Assembly: GCA_016192455.1 (NCBI GenBank)
Contig: JACPUC010000013.1
Coordinates: 1 to 13,515 of the forward strand
Origin: Candidatus Tectimicrobiota bacterium
Lineage (GTDB): Bacteria; JACPUC01
Direction: 5' to 3'
DNA length: 13,515 bases
The notes beneath the pieces are model-generated. The model saw only the letters and a program-made list of their open reading frames with translations, was not told the origin of the DNA and ran no database searches. Positions 4,925 to 13,382 of this stretch are shown here, piece by piece. Position 1 is the first letter of the stretch; each line of letters opens with the position of its first letter. The translations under genes were made by a program, and so were the position numbers.

Positions 4925-6364
4925 CTACCCCAGCACCCGCAGGGCCGTCTCCTCGTGCCGCAGGGGCGGTTCGGTCTCGCCGCCGAAGGAGCGGTGGATG
5001 CCCTTGGCGGCCTCGCGTCCGTCGAGGATGGCGGTGACGACGAGGTCGGCGCCGCGCACGTTGTCGCCGCCCGCGAAGAGCCCCGCAACGCTGCTCATGC
5101 CGTTGTGGTCTGTCTCGATGCGGCCGTCGGGGGTGAGCTCCAGCCCCAGCTCGGCGGCGAACGCCGGCGTCGAGGCTTGAAAACCAAAGGCCACGAGCAC
5201 GACATCGGCGCGCTGCCGGGAATTGGAGCCGGCCCGCGGCGTTGCTTGGCGTCGCCCCTGCTCGTCCGGCTCGCCCAGCTCCATGCGCAGGTACTCGATC
5301 TCCGCCACCCTCCCCGCGGCATTGGCGTGCAAGGCCACGGGTTGGGCCAGGAAGTGGAAGTCCACCCCCTCCTCGCGGGCGTTGCGCACCTCGCGCCGGC
5401 TGCCCGGCATGTTCTCCTCGTCGCGACGGTACATGCAGGTGACCTTCTCGGCGCCCAGCCGGATGGAGGTGCGCACGCAGTCCATCGCCGTGTCGCCCCC
5501 GCCCAGCACCACGACGGCTTTCCCCTCCACCTCGCACATGGGGTGCGGCTCAGGATCAATGCTCTGCTGCCAGCGGTTCACGTAGACAAGGAAGTCGAGC
5601 CCCTTGTAGACCCCTGGAAGGTCCTTGCCGGGGCAGTCGAGGGGTCGCGGCGTGTAGGCGCCCGTTCCCAGGAAGATGGCGTCGTACTCCTGCCGCACGG
5701 CGTCGAACGGCTCGTCGCGCCCCACCTCGGTGTTGACGCGGAAGGTGATGCCGAGCTTGCGCAGCATGCTGATGCGGCGATCGACGATGTGCTTCTCGAG
5801 CTTGAAGTTGGGGATGCCGAAGGTGAGCAGGCCGCCGGGTTTCGGGGCGCGCTCGAACACCGTCACGGCGTAGCCGGCGCGCGCCAGCCAGTCGGCGCAC
5901 GCCAGGCCCGCCGGGCCTGAGCCGATGATGGCCACGCGGCGTCCGTTCGGGGGCTCGGCAGGGGGCTGCGGCACGCCGCCGTGGCGCAGGGCGTACTCGG
6001 TGATGAACGACTCGACCGCGCCGATGGTCACGGAACCGAACTCATGGATGATGCAGCTCTTTTCGCAGAGGCGGTCCTGGGGGCAGATGCGGCCGCAGAT
6101 TTCCGGGAAGGTGTTGGTGACTTGCGCCAGCGCCGCCGCCTCCATGAACTTTCCCTCGGCGGCAAGCTTCAGCCAGTCGCTGATGCGGTTCGAGAGGGGA
6201 CACTTGAACTCGCACCAGGGCGTGCTGCATTGCTCACAGCGAGACGCCTGCTGCTTCGCCGTGCGCTCGCCGAACGGCATGGAGATTTCACGGAAATCTC
6301 TGACCCGCTCCTCGACAGAACGCTTGCGAGGGTCCTGCCGCTGGATGTTGACGAACTCTTGCAT
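4925..6364 (-). CDS. gltD: Glutamate synthase small subunit homologue (GltD-type NADPH oxidoreductase)
   Basis: A 479-residue cytosolic flavoprotein of normal GltD length; the ATG at 6364 has AGAGG five bases upstream. GltD feeds electrons from NADPH through FAD and Fe-S clusters to GltB, which makes glutamate from 2-oxoglutarate and glutamine. The N-terminal Fe-S domain has C43, C46, C51, C55 (C-x2-C-x4-C-x3-C-P) and C90, C94, C100, C104 (CGRICPQDRLCEKSC). The FAD motif GSGPAG is at 148-153 within VAIIGSGPAGLACADWLARAG, the NADPH motif VVVLGGGDTAMDC near 285, and the C-terminal FAD signature GLFAGGDNVRGADLVVTAILDGREAAKG near the end. No gltB lies next to it here, so it may serve a distant GltB or another electron acceptor, as related orphan GltD-like proteins do. 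A candidate promoter lies about 120 bases upstream. Confidence 0.93.
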   Translation of the reverse strand: MQEFVNIQRQDPRKRSVEERVRDFREISMPFGERTAKQQASRCEQCSTPWCEFKCPLSNRISDWLKLAAEGKFMEAAALAQVTNTFPEICGRICPQDRLCEKSCIIHEFGSVTIGAVESFITEYALRHGGVPQPPAEPPNGRRVAIIGSGPAGLACADWLARAGYAVTVFERAPKPGGLLTFGIPNFKLEKHIVDRRISMLRKLGITFRVNTEVGRDEPFDAVRQEYDAIFLGTGAYTPRPLDCPGKDLPGVYKGLDFLVYVNRWQQSIDPEPHPMCEVEGKAVVVLGGGDTAMDCVRTSIRLGAEKVTCMYRRDEENMPGSRREVRNAREEGVDFHFLAQPVALHANAAGRVAEIEYLRMELGEPDEQGRRQATPRAGSNSRQRADVVLVAFGFQASTPAFAAELGLELTPDGRIETDHNGMSSVAGLFAGGDNVRGADLVVTAILDGREAAKGIHRSFGGETEPPLRHEETALRVLG

Positions 6365-6812
6365 CTTCGCCTCTTCGCCGCCGCGGCTGCTGGCGCGAGC
6401 GCCCGCGCGCAGGGGACGCCGCTGCTCCCCGCGCCACGAGGGGGATCACCTCGGCAGGGGGCTCGGGGTTTTGACTCTGCTGTCTCCGTATAGTACGGGA
6501 GCTGCCGGCTGCCAAGCAAATTTTGCAGCGCCCGCGCTTCGTCCGGCGTGACAGGAGGCGCTCCGGACACTCGCCTTTCCCCTGTCGACCTGCCGCAGGG
6601 AGCGCGAAGGTTAGCCCAAACGCCGCGCCGGGTGTCCTCTGGTCCACCTTGATCACCAGCTCCGCTCTTGCAGCACGGCGAGGCCCCTCCCGTCGTCGTT
6701 GAGAGGCGGGTGGCGCAAGGATCGAAGCCAATCTCCGGCTCGCACGCGGCGGCGCCGGGCACGCTCCCGCAAGGTCATCCTGGAGGCACTCTGCACGTTG
6801 GGACGGGACTCG
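6365..6812. other. Non-coding stretch between msrA and gltD
   Basis: About 450 bases upstream of gltD. Two overlapping minus frames stay open across it into the gltD region but neither has a known domain or a clear start. It holds the candidate gltD promoter (6490-6519) and, just upstream of it, the symmetric AT element GCAAAATTTGC. No terminator for msrA was recognised. No riboswitch could be identified by eye. Confidence 0.5.
6490..6519 (-). promoter_or_regulatory. Candidate promoter for gltD
   Basis: On the minus strand TTGCTT (6519-6514) and TACTAT (6495-6490) are separated by 18 bases; a symmetric AT-rich GCAAAATTTGC overlaps the -35. Predicted transcription start near 6482 gives a leader of about 120 bases. 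Hexamers are each only partial matches. Confidence 0.4.
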
Positions 6813-7286
6813 CTACGCGTGGCCCTGGAAAGAGTGCCCCTGTTTCTCGAAGTAGCGCTGGTGATACTCCTCGGCGCGGTAGAAGGTTGAGGCGGGGGTG
6901 ATCTCCGTCACCAACGGCCGAGCCAAACGGCCGGCCTCCTGCAGCCTCTTCTTTGACTCCCTGGCCGCCGCCTCCTGCTCCGGCGTCTGGAAGAAGATGA
7001 CGGAGCGGTACTGCGTTCCCACGTCGGGTCCCTGCCGATTGAGCTGCGTGGGGTCGTGGATGCTCCAGAAGAGGTCGAGGAGATCCTCGTAGGAGACCTG
7101 CGCCGGGTCGTACTCCACCTCGACGACCTCTGCATGCCCCGTTCTTCCCGTGCAGACATCCCGGTAGGTCGGGTTCTCGTAGTGGCCGCCGCTGTACCCG
7201 ACCGCCGTCGCCGCGACGCCCCGCAGGCTCCGAAACGCCGCCTCGACGCCCCAAAAACAGCCCGCGCCAAAGATGGCCTTTTCCAT
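6813..7286 (-). CDS. msrA: Peptide methionine (S)-S-oxide reductase
   Basis: A 157-residue cytosolic repair enzyme that reduces the S form of methionine sulfoxide in proteins, normally with thioredoxin. The start is the ATG at 7286 (GAGGGAG about ten bases upstream), giving the expected [15 protein letters not shown] opening with catalytic C10 in the G-C-F-W motif. Further family blocks are [31 protein letters not shown] (30-60), the [21 protein letters not shown] block and [15 protein letters not shown] near the end. The only other cysteine is C45; the C-terminal recycling cysteines of many MsrA proteins are absent, so regeneration must use C45 or an external thiol. MsrB is not fused or adjacent. 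Divergent from the nitroreductase gene. Confidence 0.95.
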   Translation of the reverse strand: MEKAIFGAGCFWGVEAAFRSLRGVAATAVGYSGGHYENPTYRDVCTGRTGHAEVVEVEYDPAQVSYEDLLDLFWSIHDPTQLNRQGPDVGTQYRSVIFFQTPEQEAAARESKKRLQEAGRLARPLVTEITPASTFYRAEEYHQRYFEKQGHSFQGHA

Positions 7287-7681
7287 GCCGCGCGCTCCCT
7301 CTTGCCGGCAGGCGCGCCCGGTTGTCGGCCCGCGCCCTGCCCGTGGTTTGCGTCCTTCACACCCCCTCAAGCGGCTGGCGGGCGCCCGCCGCCCAGGCGC
7401 GCCAGGCGTGGCGGCGACGCCGCTCCGCCGTCACACGGTAGTATAGTCATCCGGCGCCGCCTCCCCCAGCGGCAGGCTGGCGGCGACCGACCTTGCTGAC
7501 CGTCGCGGGCGGCTCGGTCAACGCGGCGCCGCCGCGACAGGCCCGCGGCCGCTGTTGCCTTCGGGCGCGTGACTTTGCTACGTTGAGAGGTTGTGGCCTT
7601 AAGGCGAGGCTACGTTCGTCTCCACGTGCGGGCCGTCGCGGCACACCGCGCATCGCTGCTGAGAGCGGGGAGGGAAAGCTC
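7287..7681. other. Divergent intergenic region between msrA and the nitroreductase gene
   Basis: About 395 GC-rich bases with no recognised gene. It contains TAGTATAGT at 7439-7447, which gives a TATACT -10-like hexamer on the minus strand (7445-7440, towards msrA) and a TATAGT on the plus strand (7442-7447), both without a convincing -35. The candidate nitroreductase promoter is listed separately. Confidence 0.5.
7555..7584 (+). promoter_or_regulatory. Candidate promoter for the nitroreductase gene
   Basis: TTGCCT (7555-7560), an 18-base spacer and TACGTT (7579-7584) with an extended TG (7576-7577), about 98 bases before the start codon. The TGCTAC beginning is shared with the candidate promoter at 3661. 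Confidence 0.35.
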
Positions 7682-8413
7682 ATGAGTGGGTCGGCCACCT
7701 CGTCGACGTACCAGGCCCTTGTGCAGGTGCTCCAGAACCGCCGCAGCATCCGCCAGTTCCGGCCCGAACCGATCGCGGATGAAACGATCCGCGCGCTCGT
7801 GGAAGCCGTCCGCTACACCCCTTCCGCCGGCAATGCCCAGCCGTGGGAGTTCATCGTGGTGCGCGACGAGACGACCAAGCGGCGCATCGGCGACATCTAC
7901 CTCGAGCAGCTCAAGCAGAAGAACCGCCTGGAGATGCTGCGCCGTCCCGAGTGGCGCTTCTTCGGGGCCGAGCCGCCGCCGCTGCGGGCGGGGTTCGTGC
8001 AGGCGGGGGTGCTCATTGTGGTGATCGGCGACCCGCGCTTGGCCGACGCCTACCCCCTGCGAACGAAAGTCGACAAAGGGCGCCAACACTTGATCTCCAG
8101 CCTGTCGAACGTGGTCGTCACCCTGCACTACGCCGCCGCCGCCCTGGGGCTGGCCTCGCAGTACCTCAGCGATAGCGGCTCGCCGGAGATGGAGCTCTAC
8201 CTGAAAGACCTCCTCGGCATACCGGAGCCCTACCGGGTGTACGAGACGGTGTGCATCGGCCATACCGATGTGAAGCCGTCAAGCCGCTACGTCAAGGCGT
8301 TTGATGAAATCGTCCACCTGGAGCGTTTCGACGCCGGCCGGTTCAAGACGGAGGAGCAGATCGAGGCGCACATCAGGGAGAAACTGCGGCCCGCGTTCAA
8401 GAAGGTCCTGTAG
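7682..8413 (+). CDS. Nitroreductase family protein (FMN-dependent oxidoreductase)
   Basis: A 243-residue cytosolic flavoprotein. The ATG at 7682 follows GGGAGGG by about eight bases. The family hallmark NRRSIRQFRPEPI (19-31) supplies the phosphate-binding arginines for FMN, and YTPSAGNAQPWEFIVV (45-60) is the second FMN segment; HYAAAALGLASQYLSD and the glycine-rich C-terminal CIGHTDVKP block (GYP-like in relatives) complete the fold. The central insertion with RRPEWRFFGAEPPPLRAGF is distinctive and may shape the substrate pocket. Members reduce nitroaromatics, quinones or flavins, or catalyse dehydrogenations in biosynthesis; the substrate here is not readable. It is a single-gene unit, divergent from msrA, so a shared role in redox stress is possible but unproven. 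Confidence 0.88.
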   Translation: MSGSATSSTYQALVQVLQNRRSIRQFRPEPIADETIRALVEAVRYTPSAGNAQPWEFIVVRDETTKRRIGDIYLEQLKQKNRLEMLRRPEWRFFGAEPPPLRAGFVQAGVLIVVIGDPRLADAYPLRTKVDKGRQHLISSLSNVVVTLHYAAAALGLASQYLSDSGSPEMELYLKDLLGIPEPYRVYETVCIGHTDVKPSSRYVKAFDEIVHLERFDAGRFKTEEQIEAHIREKLRPAFKKVL

Positions 8414-8474
8414 AGAGTGGGGCAAGGGGCGGGCGGCAGGAAAGAGTCGGGGCTGGCAGGCCGCCGCGCGAGCC

Positions 8475-8497
8475 GGCCTGCCTACCGCAGGCAGGCC
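8475..8497. repeat. Hairpin between the nitroreductase and the membrane-protein gene
   Basis: GGCCTGCCT (8475-8483) and AGGCAGGCC (8489-8497) form a perfect 9-bp stem with loop ACCGC. It sits 61 bases after the nitroreductase stop. No T tract follows. The arms resemble the CTGCCTG / CAGGCAG inverted repeat near the left edge (29-70), so this may be a second type of dispersed palindrome. Confidence 0.6.
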
Positions 8498-8560
8498 CGC
8501 CGGCGCTCCACGCCGCGAAGCGAGGAACCCGGCAGAGTGTATGATAGAGGGGGGCAGGAA

Positions 8561-9148
8561 ATGGCTGTCGTTCACGATGTTCACTACCCGGCACTCGACG
8601 TGCCGCGCATCTCGTTCTCCGCCAACTGGTGGGTCATCATCGCCATCGGCATCCTGGTGTGGGCCGTGCACAGCCCCTCCTTCTGGTTCCTCGATTTCGT
8701 GCACATCGGCAGCGCCATCCTGTGGACCGGCACGGATATCTTCATGGGCTTCATCCTGGGGCCGATCATGCGCCGCCTCGATCCGGCCAGCCGCCGCGCC
8801 CTTTACCTGAGGCTGGTGCCGCGCATGCTCTTCTACATGCCCACGATGTCGACGCTGACGATCACCGCCGGATTCTCGCTCGCCAACCGGCTGGGTTTCT
8901 TCATGCTCCCGACGCCGCGGTTTTACTGGGTGGTGGCGGCGCTCGCCATCGTCACGATCATGACCATCCAGGGCTTCGGCATCCTGCTGCCGACGAACCT
9001 GCGCGTCTTCTTCGAGATGCGCAAGGAACGCGCGGATGTGGAGAAGGTCCAGCGCCTCATGACTTGGTACATCAAGGTGGTTGCCAGCCAGGCGGTAATG
9101 CAGGTGCTCATCATCGCCATCATGGCGCGGTTCCGCGCCGGCTTCTGA
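8561..9148 (+). CDS. Multi-pass membrane protein of unknown function (CopD/DUF2269-like)
   Basis: A 195-residue, strongly hydrophobic protein. The ATG at 8561 is chosen because AGAGG lies ten bases upstream and residues before it in the frame are not membrane-like. About five membrane segments are visible: roughly 23-37, 41-66, 87-108, 118-142 and 171-190. The pattern FVHIGSAILWTGTDIFMGFILGP (46-68), with H48 followed by a cytosolic RRLDPASRR loop, recalls CopD/DUF2269-type membrane proteins, in which a conserved histidine in this helix can take part in metal or heme binding. This assignment is by pattern only. TATGAT at 8540-8545 could be a -10 but would leave a very short leader. It converges on the cytochrome c gene; a link to respiration is a guess. 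Confidence 0.7.
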   Translation: MAVVHDVHYPALDVPRISFSANWWVIIAIGILVWAVHSPSFWFLDFVHIGSAILWTGTDIFMGFILGPIMRRLDPASRRALYLRLVPRMLFYMPTMSTLTITAGFSLANRLGFFMLPTPRFYWVVAALAIVTIMTIQGFGILLPTNLRVFFEMRKERADVEKVQRLMTWYIKVVASQAVMQVLIIAIMARFRAGF

Positions 9149-9290
9149 GGCGGTGCGCCGGCGGCGAGGGACGGCGCGAGGCAAAGGGGCCGGGGAGAGT
9201 GCGCGGGGGAGCGCCGCGGCGGCCCGCCGTCGGCGGCGTCAGGCATGCGCCGCGCCCGGCTGGCGGGAGAGCAACCGGGAATGACGCGAG

Positions 9291-9324
9291 AAAAGGCCGC
9301 CGCGACTCCTGGTCCGCGGCGGCC
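9291..9324 (-). terminator. Rho-independent terminator of the cytochrome c gene
   Basis: On the minus strand a perfect 10-bp stem (arms 9315-9324 and 9295-9304, GGCCGCCGCG type) with a 10-base loop is followed at once by TTTT (9294-9291), 81 bases past the cytochrome stop. On the plus strand the same hairpin lies about 150 bases after the membrane-protein gene and lacks a T tract, so it mainly serves the cytochrome. Confidence 0.75.
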
Positions 9325-9404
9325 GCTGCCTGCCTGTCGAGACAGCGGCGGGGAGCGCTGCGCTGGTCATCTCCCGCCGCGCTCGTTGCCGAGGCGGGGG
9401 TTGC

Positions 9405-10097
9405 CTACTTCGCGGCCAGCCTGCGCACGTAGGCGACGAGCGACCAAATCTGCTCGTTGCTCAGCACCCCGCTCCAGGGCGGCATGAAGCGCGATGCCTG
9501 GGTCGCCACCCCTCCCTGACTGATGACGTTGAAGATATCCTTGTCCGTGAGGTGGGACATCTTCTCCGCATCGGTGTGGTCGCGGGGGCGCGGCGAGAGC
9601 ACCGCCGCCAGCGGGCCATCGCCCTTGCCCGTCACCCCATGGCAGTTGGCGCAGTAGCTCTGGTAGAGCCGTTTCCCCTCTTCGACATTCCCCTCGGCAT
9701 GCTTCGGGCGGTGCAGCACCCGCAGGTAGGCAACGAGGTCCCAGCGCTCCTGCTCTTTCAGCGTTTCATCCCAGTTGGGCATGTGCACCGAGCCGCCGGC
9801 AAACCCCGCTCCTCCCTTGCTGATGGCGTTAAAGAGCTGCTCGTCGGTGCGGCTGGACATGTAGGCGTCATTCGTATGATCGCGCGGCTTCGGGTCCAGG
9901 GTGGCCGAGGCGGGGCCGTCGCCCTTGCCCGTCACCCCATGGCAGACGAAGCAGTACGTGAGGTAGAGCTTCTTGCCGTTCGCATCGTTTCCCGGCTTCG
10001 CGTCGCCCTGTTGCGCAAGAATCACGAGGCCGGAGAGCACGACCAGGCTTGCCACGACGACAGCAGCGCTACGACGAGTTCGGACCTTCCCAATCAT
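9405..10097 (-). CDS. Diheme c-type cytochrome, exported
   Basis: A 230-residue electron-transfer protein. The N-terminus (KVRTRR, then a hydrophobic stretch 11-28 ending near AQQGDA) is a Sec signal or membrane anchor, placing the hemes outside the cytoplasmic membrane. Two class I cytochrome c domains follow, each with a heme-attachment site and a methionine ligand: C49-x-x-C52-H53 with M106 (HMPNW), and C149-x-x-C152-H153 with M205 (FMPPW). The halves are clearly an internal duplication with a 100-residue period; CHGVTGKGDGP occurs in both, and 27 bases are identical at a spacing of exactly 300. An AGAGGAG lies 11 bases before the ATG. It follows the amidase gene by 90 bases on the same strand. 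It resembles mobile electron carriers of respiratory chains; the partner is not visible here. Confidence 0.93.
   Translation of the reverse strand: MIGKVRTRRSAAVVVASLVVLSGLVILAQQGDAKPGNDANGKKLYLTYCFVCHGVTGKGDGPASATLDPKPRDHTNDAYMSSRTDEQLFNAISKGGAGFAGGSVHMPNWDETLKEQERWDLVAYLRVLHRPKHAEGNVEEGKRLYQSYCANCHGVTGKGDGPLAAVLSPRPRDHTDAEKMSHLTDKDIFNVISQGGVATQASRFMPPWSGVLSNEQIWSLVAYVRRLAAK
9619..9645 (-). repeat. 27-bp direct repeat inside the cytochrome gene, second-domain copy
   Basis: It is identical to 9919-9945, exactly 300 bases away. It encodes the heme-site CHGVTGKGD region of the second domain. Identity at synonymous positions, beyond what protein conservation needs, points to a recent duplication or to gene conversion between the halves. 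Confidence 0.9.
9919..9945 (-). repeat. 27-bp direct repeat inside the cytochrome gene, first-domain copy
   Basis: The first-domain partner of 9619-9645. The identical run covers codons after the CxxC and ends just before them, where the two domains differ (CFVC versus CANC). Confidence 0.9.
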
Positions 10098-10187
10098 CGC
10101 CTTTCGTACTCCTCTTGCTGATCCTGGATGGCGTCTGTTCGTTGACGATGCGAGGGTGACCCGCCGGCAGCGGCGGCAACGTCTCTT

Positions 10188-11597
<1,410 letters not shown>

Positions 11598-12092
11598 GCT
11601 GCAGAGTTCTCCTGCGTGCTCACCCGGCGCGCCCGGCGGGAGGGCGAACAGACCCCCTCCCGGCACTCTGTTCTTCAGCGCCGTGCATGACGGTCAGGAG
11701 GGGCCGGCCTCACCCCGCCTCACCCGGCTCATCAGGAAGCCCCTTCTCCCCGCACGCCACGGTGACGAGCCGTCGGCACACCCCGTAGAGCTTCTCAGCG
11801 CGGGCATTCTCCGCCGTGCCGCCGCTGGCACTCTACAGGGGCTGCCCTCCGGCGTCAACGCCCCCAACCCCTCTCCCCTCTCTCCCACCTGGTACAATGT
11901 GGGAGCTTTTCAAAATCCCGCAATTGCTGGAGCGCCGCGGGCGGCGCCTTGCCTGGTACTCACCGGCTGGCGTATGCTCATGCCCCTGAGCGCGCATCGT
12001 GACGTTGCTCCGACAGCGCGGCAACCCGAGGGCGCCCCTGGCGTGGGTTGGTTCCCTGAAACCCTTGGCGGCCGGTTGCGGAAGGGGGTCTG
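11598..12092. other. Divergent intergenic region upstream of the amidase and EamA genes
   Basis: About 495 bases without a convincing gene. It holds an 8-bp-stem hairpin, CGGGAGGG (11637-11644) with CCCTCCCG (11655-11662) around a 10-base loop, in the amidase leader, and a promoter-like element with an inverted repeat at 11882-11905 facing the EamA genes. Short open minus frames here show no family motif. Confidence 0.5.
11882..11905 (+). promoter_or_regulatory. Extended -10 promoter inside a 7-bp inverted repeat
   Basis: TGGTACAAT (11890-11898) is a good extended -10 (TACAAT matches TATAAT at 5 of 6). It lies in the loop of the inverted repeat CTCCCAC (11882-11888) / GTGGGAG (11899-11905). 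A repressor on the repeat would block the promoter. Alternatively the hairpin followed by CTTTT (11906-11910) is a weak terminator. The next gene starts 188 bases downstream. Confidence 0.4.
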
Positions 12093-12554
12093 GTGGCTGG
12101 TATCGTCTACGCGTTGATCTCGGTCCTCTTCTGGGGCGCGAATGGCGTGCTCATCCGCCTGGGGGTGCGAGAGACCGACCCGCTTGCCGCCACGTTCGTT
12201 TCGTTGGTGCCGGGAATCCCGATCATGGGGTTCACCAGTCTGGCGCTGGAGAACTACGGCTTCCTCCACTCGCCCCCCTGGCTGGGGCTCGGCCTGTACG
12301 CAGCGTCGGGAGTTCTCGCCTTCACCCTGGCGCGCACCGGCTTCTTCCTCAGCGTGCACGTCATCGGGGCGGCGCGCAGCTCGGTCTTTCTGGCCTCCCG
12401 CGTGGTCATTGCGCCCTTGCTCGGCATCGTCCTCCTGCACGAGGCGGTGCCGCTGCGGGTGGCGATCGGCGTCCTCATCATGTTCGTGGGTTTCGTCGTC
12501 CTCCTGCGCGAACCCGCCCCTGACGCGGCGAGACAGCGTCCGGCCGTGAAGTAG
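12093..12554 (+). CDS. EamA-domain half transporter, N-terminal-type
   Basis: A 153-residue integral membrane protein with one EamA domain, about five membrane helices, of the drug/metabolite transporter superfamily. Full members usually have two such domains and about 300 residues. It starts at a GTG preceded by GGAAGGGGG, and opens with GIVYALISVLFWGANGVLIRLGV, the typical first-half pattern. The fourth helix region has HVIGAARSSVFLASRVVIAPLLGIVLLHEAV, matching the EamA core in which small residues line the substrate path, followed by the last helix LRVAIGVLIMFVGFVVLL. Substrate unknown. The next gene encodes a complementary half, and the two probably work as a heterodimer. Confidence 0.88.
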   Translation: MAGIVYALISVLFWGANGVLIRLGVRETDPLAATFVSLVPGIPIMGFTSLALENYGFLHSPPWLGLGLYAASGVLAFTLARTGFFLSVHVIGAARSSVFLASRVVIAPLLGIVLLHEAVPLRVAIGVLIMFVGFVVLLREPAPDAARQRPAVK

Positions 12555-12657
12555 CGCCACGCCGCAAGCTCGACAAGGGAGCCGGGCGCGCCGGTGCAGG
12601 GAGGCGGCGCTTGCCGCGCGGGGGCCTGGCGGAGAAGCACGTGAGCATAAAGGAGCG

Positions 12658-12672
12658 CGGGCGTCCCGCCCG
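12658..12672. repeat. Short hairpin between the two EamA genes
   Basis: CGGGCG (12658-12663), loop TCC, CGCCCG (12667-12672). It lies in the 165-base gap separating the EamA halves and could lower or time expression of the second gene; no T tract follows. Confidence 0.4.
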
Positions 12673-12719
12673 TCTTGAACCGCACCGGCCGCATCGAGAC
12701 TGAGGGGTGAGCACGTAGT

Positions 12720-13145
12720 ATGGAGCGGTACTTCTTCGCCATCGTCGCCGCGCTTGGCTACGGCATGTCGCCGGTGCTGGCGCGCTTCGGCAGCCTGCAC
12801 GGTGTGCCGCCGATCGCCGGCGCCACCTGGGCGGTCATCTGCGCCACCCCCCTTCTCTACCTGGTGCTGCGCTGGCAGGGGAAACGCATCCGCTTCTCGG
12901 AATGGTCCTGGCGGGCGCGGGCCGCCGTCTTCGGCAGCTCCCTCACCACGAATCTGGGGGTCATCTTTTACTGGAAGGCCCTGGCGATCGAGCGCGTTTC
13001 CGTGGTGGTGGCCTTGAACTCGATCTACCCGCTCCTCACGGTCGTCCTCGCCTACTTTTTCCTGCGCGCTGACGAGCAGCTCAACCTGCGGCTGCTGGTG
13101 GCGGCGGCGCTGATCGTCGGCGGCGCGGTGCTGGCGGCGACCTGA
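12720..13145 (+). CDS. EamA-domain half transporter, C-terminal-type
   Basis: A 141-residue membrane protein with one EamA domain and about five helices. It begins MERYFFAIVAALGYGMSPVLARFGS, as second halves of full EamA transporters do, and ends with ALAIERVSVVVALNSIYPLLTVVLAYFFLRADEQLN then LVAAALIVGGAVLAAT, the conserved last-helix block. GAGGGG lies 12 bases before the ATG, a little distant. It lies 165 bases after the first EamA gene in the same frame, but two in-frame stops separate them, so these are distinct genes and not a single gene broken by one mutation. Both halves together have the length and order of a usual ten-helix DMT exporter. Confidence 0.87.
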   Translation: MERYFFAIVAALGYGMSPVLARFGSLHGVPPIAGATWAVICATPLLYLVLRWQGKRIRFSEWSWRARAAVFGSSLTTNLGVIFYWKALAIERVSVVVALNSIYPLLTVVLAYFFLRADEQLNLRLLVAAALIVGGAVLAAT

Positions 13146-13247
13146 GGGGGCCGCTCGTCTTTCTCCTCGCCCGCCGCGAAAATAAGCGATTACGTAGTTG
13201 ATTTCACGTGATGGTGAGGCTGACGTTCGTGCGGCCAGTCTCCTTCA

Positions 13248-13313
13248 CCTCTGCGTTCTCTGCGCCTCGGCGGTTCGATGGAGTGCACCGCCGAGACGCA
13301 GAGGACGCGGAGG
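13248..13313. repeat. Large imperfect inverted repeat with 27-bp arms
   Basis: The arms 13248-13274 and 13287-13313 match at 24 of 27 positions around a 12-base loop. The left arm is itself built of 9-base units (CTCTGCGTT, CTCTGCGCC, TCGGCGGTT). The three mismatches all swap purines, so RNA read from the plus strand could keep some of them as wobble pairs. It resembles CTCTGCG-type repeats scattered in many bacterial genomes, from memory. Confidence 0.8.
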
Positions 13314-13358
13314 TACACCGATATCCGCTTCCCTCCACGGTTCCTTGCATGCCGATGT

Positions 13359-13382
13359 AGGGGCGGTTCGCGAACCGCCCCT
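13359..13382. repeat. Palindromic repeat, copy C
   Basis: A perfect 24-bp palindrome, the longest uninterrupted copy of the repeat also present at 3599 and 4798: the shared 20-bp core plus AG/CT on the sides. It lies 46 bases past the large inverted repeat. Confidence 0.88.

Noticed and set aside
4880-5920. Plus-strand open frame of about 350 codons
   Set aside because: Antisense to gltD; no recognisable motif.
6463-6552. Protein-like stretch VTPDEARALQNLLGSRQ on the minus strand upstream of gltD
   Set aside because: It reads like a real peptide, but the frame around it has no family motif, runs into gltD in another frame and overlaps the likely gltD promoter. It could be the relic of a gene.
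8279-9184. Minus-strand open frame of about 300 codons
   Set aside because: Antisense to the nitroreductase end and the membrane-protein gene; low-complexity charged composition (H, D, E, R).
12555-12719. EamA genes as one gene broken by a single stop
   Set aside because: Both genes are in the same frame, but the spacer contains further in-frame stops and has no transporter-like sequence; each half is complete.
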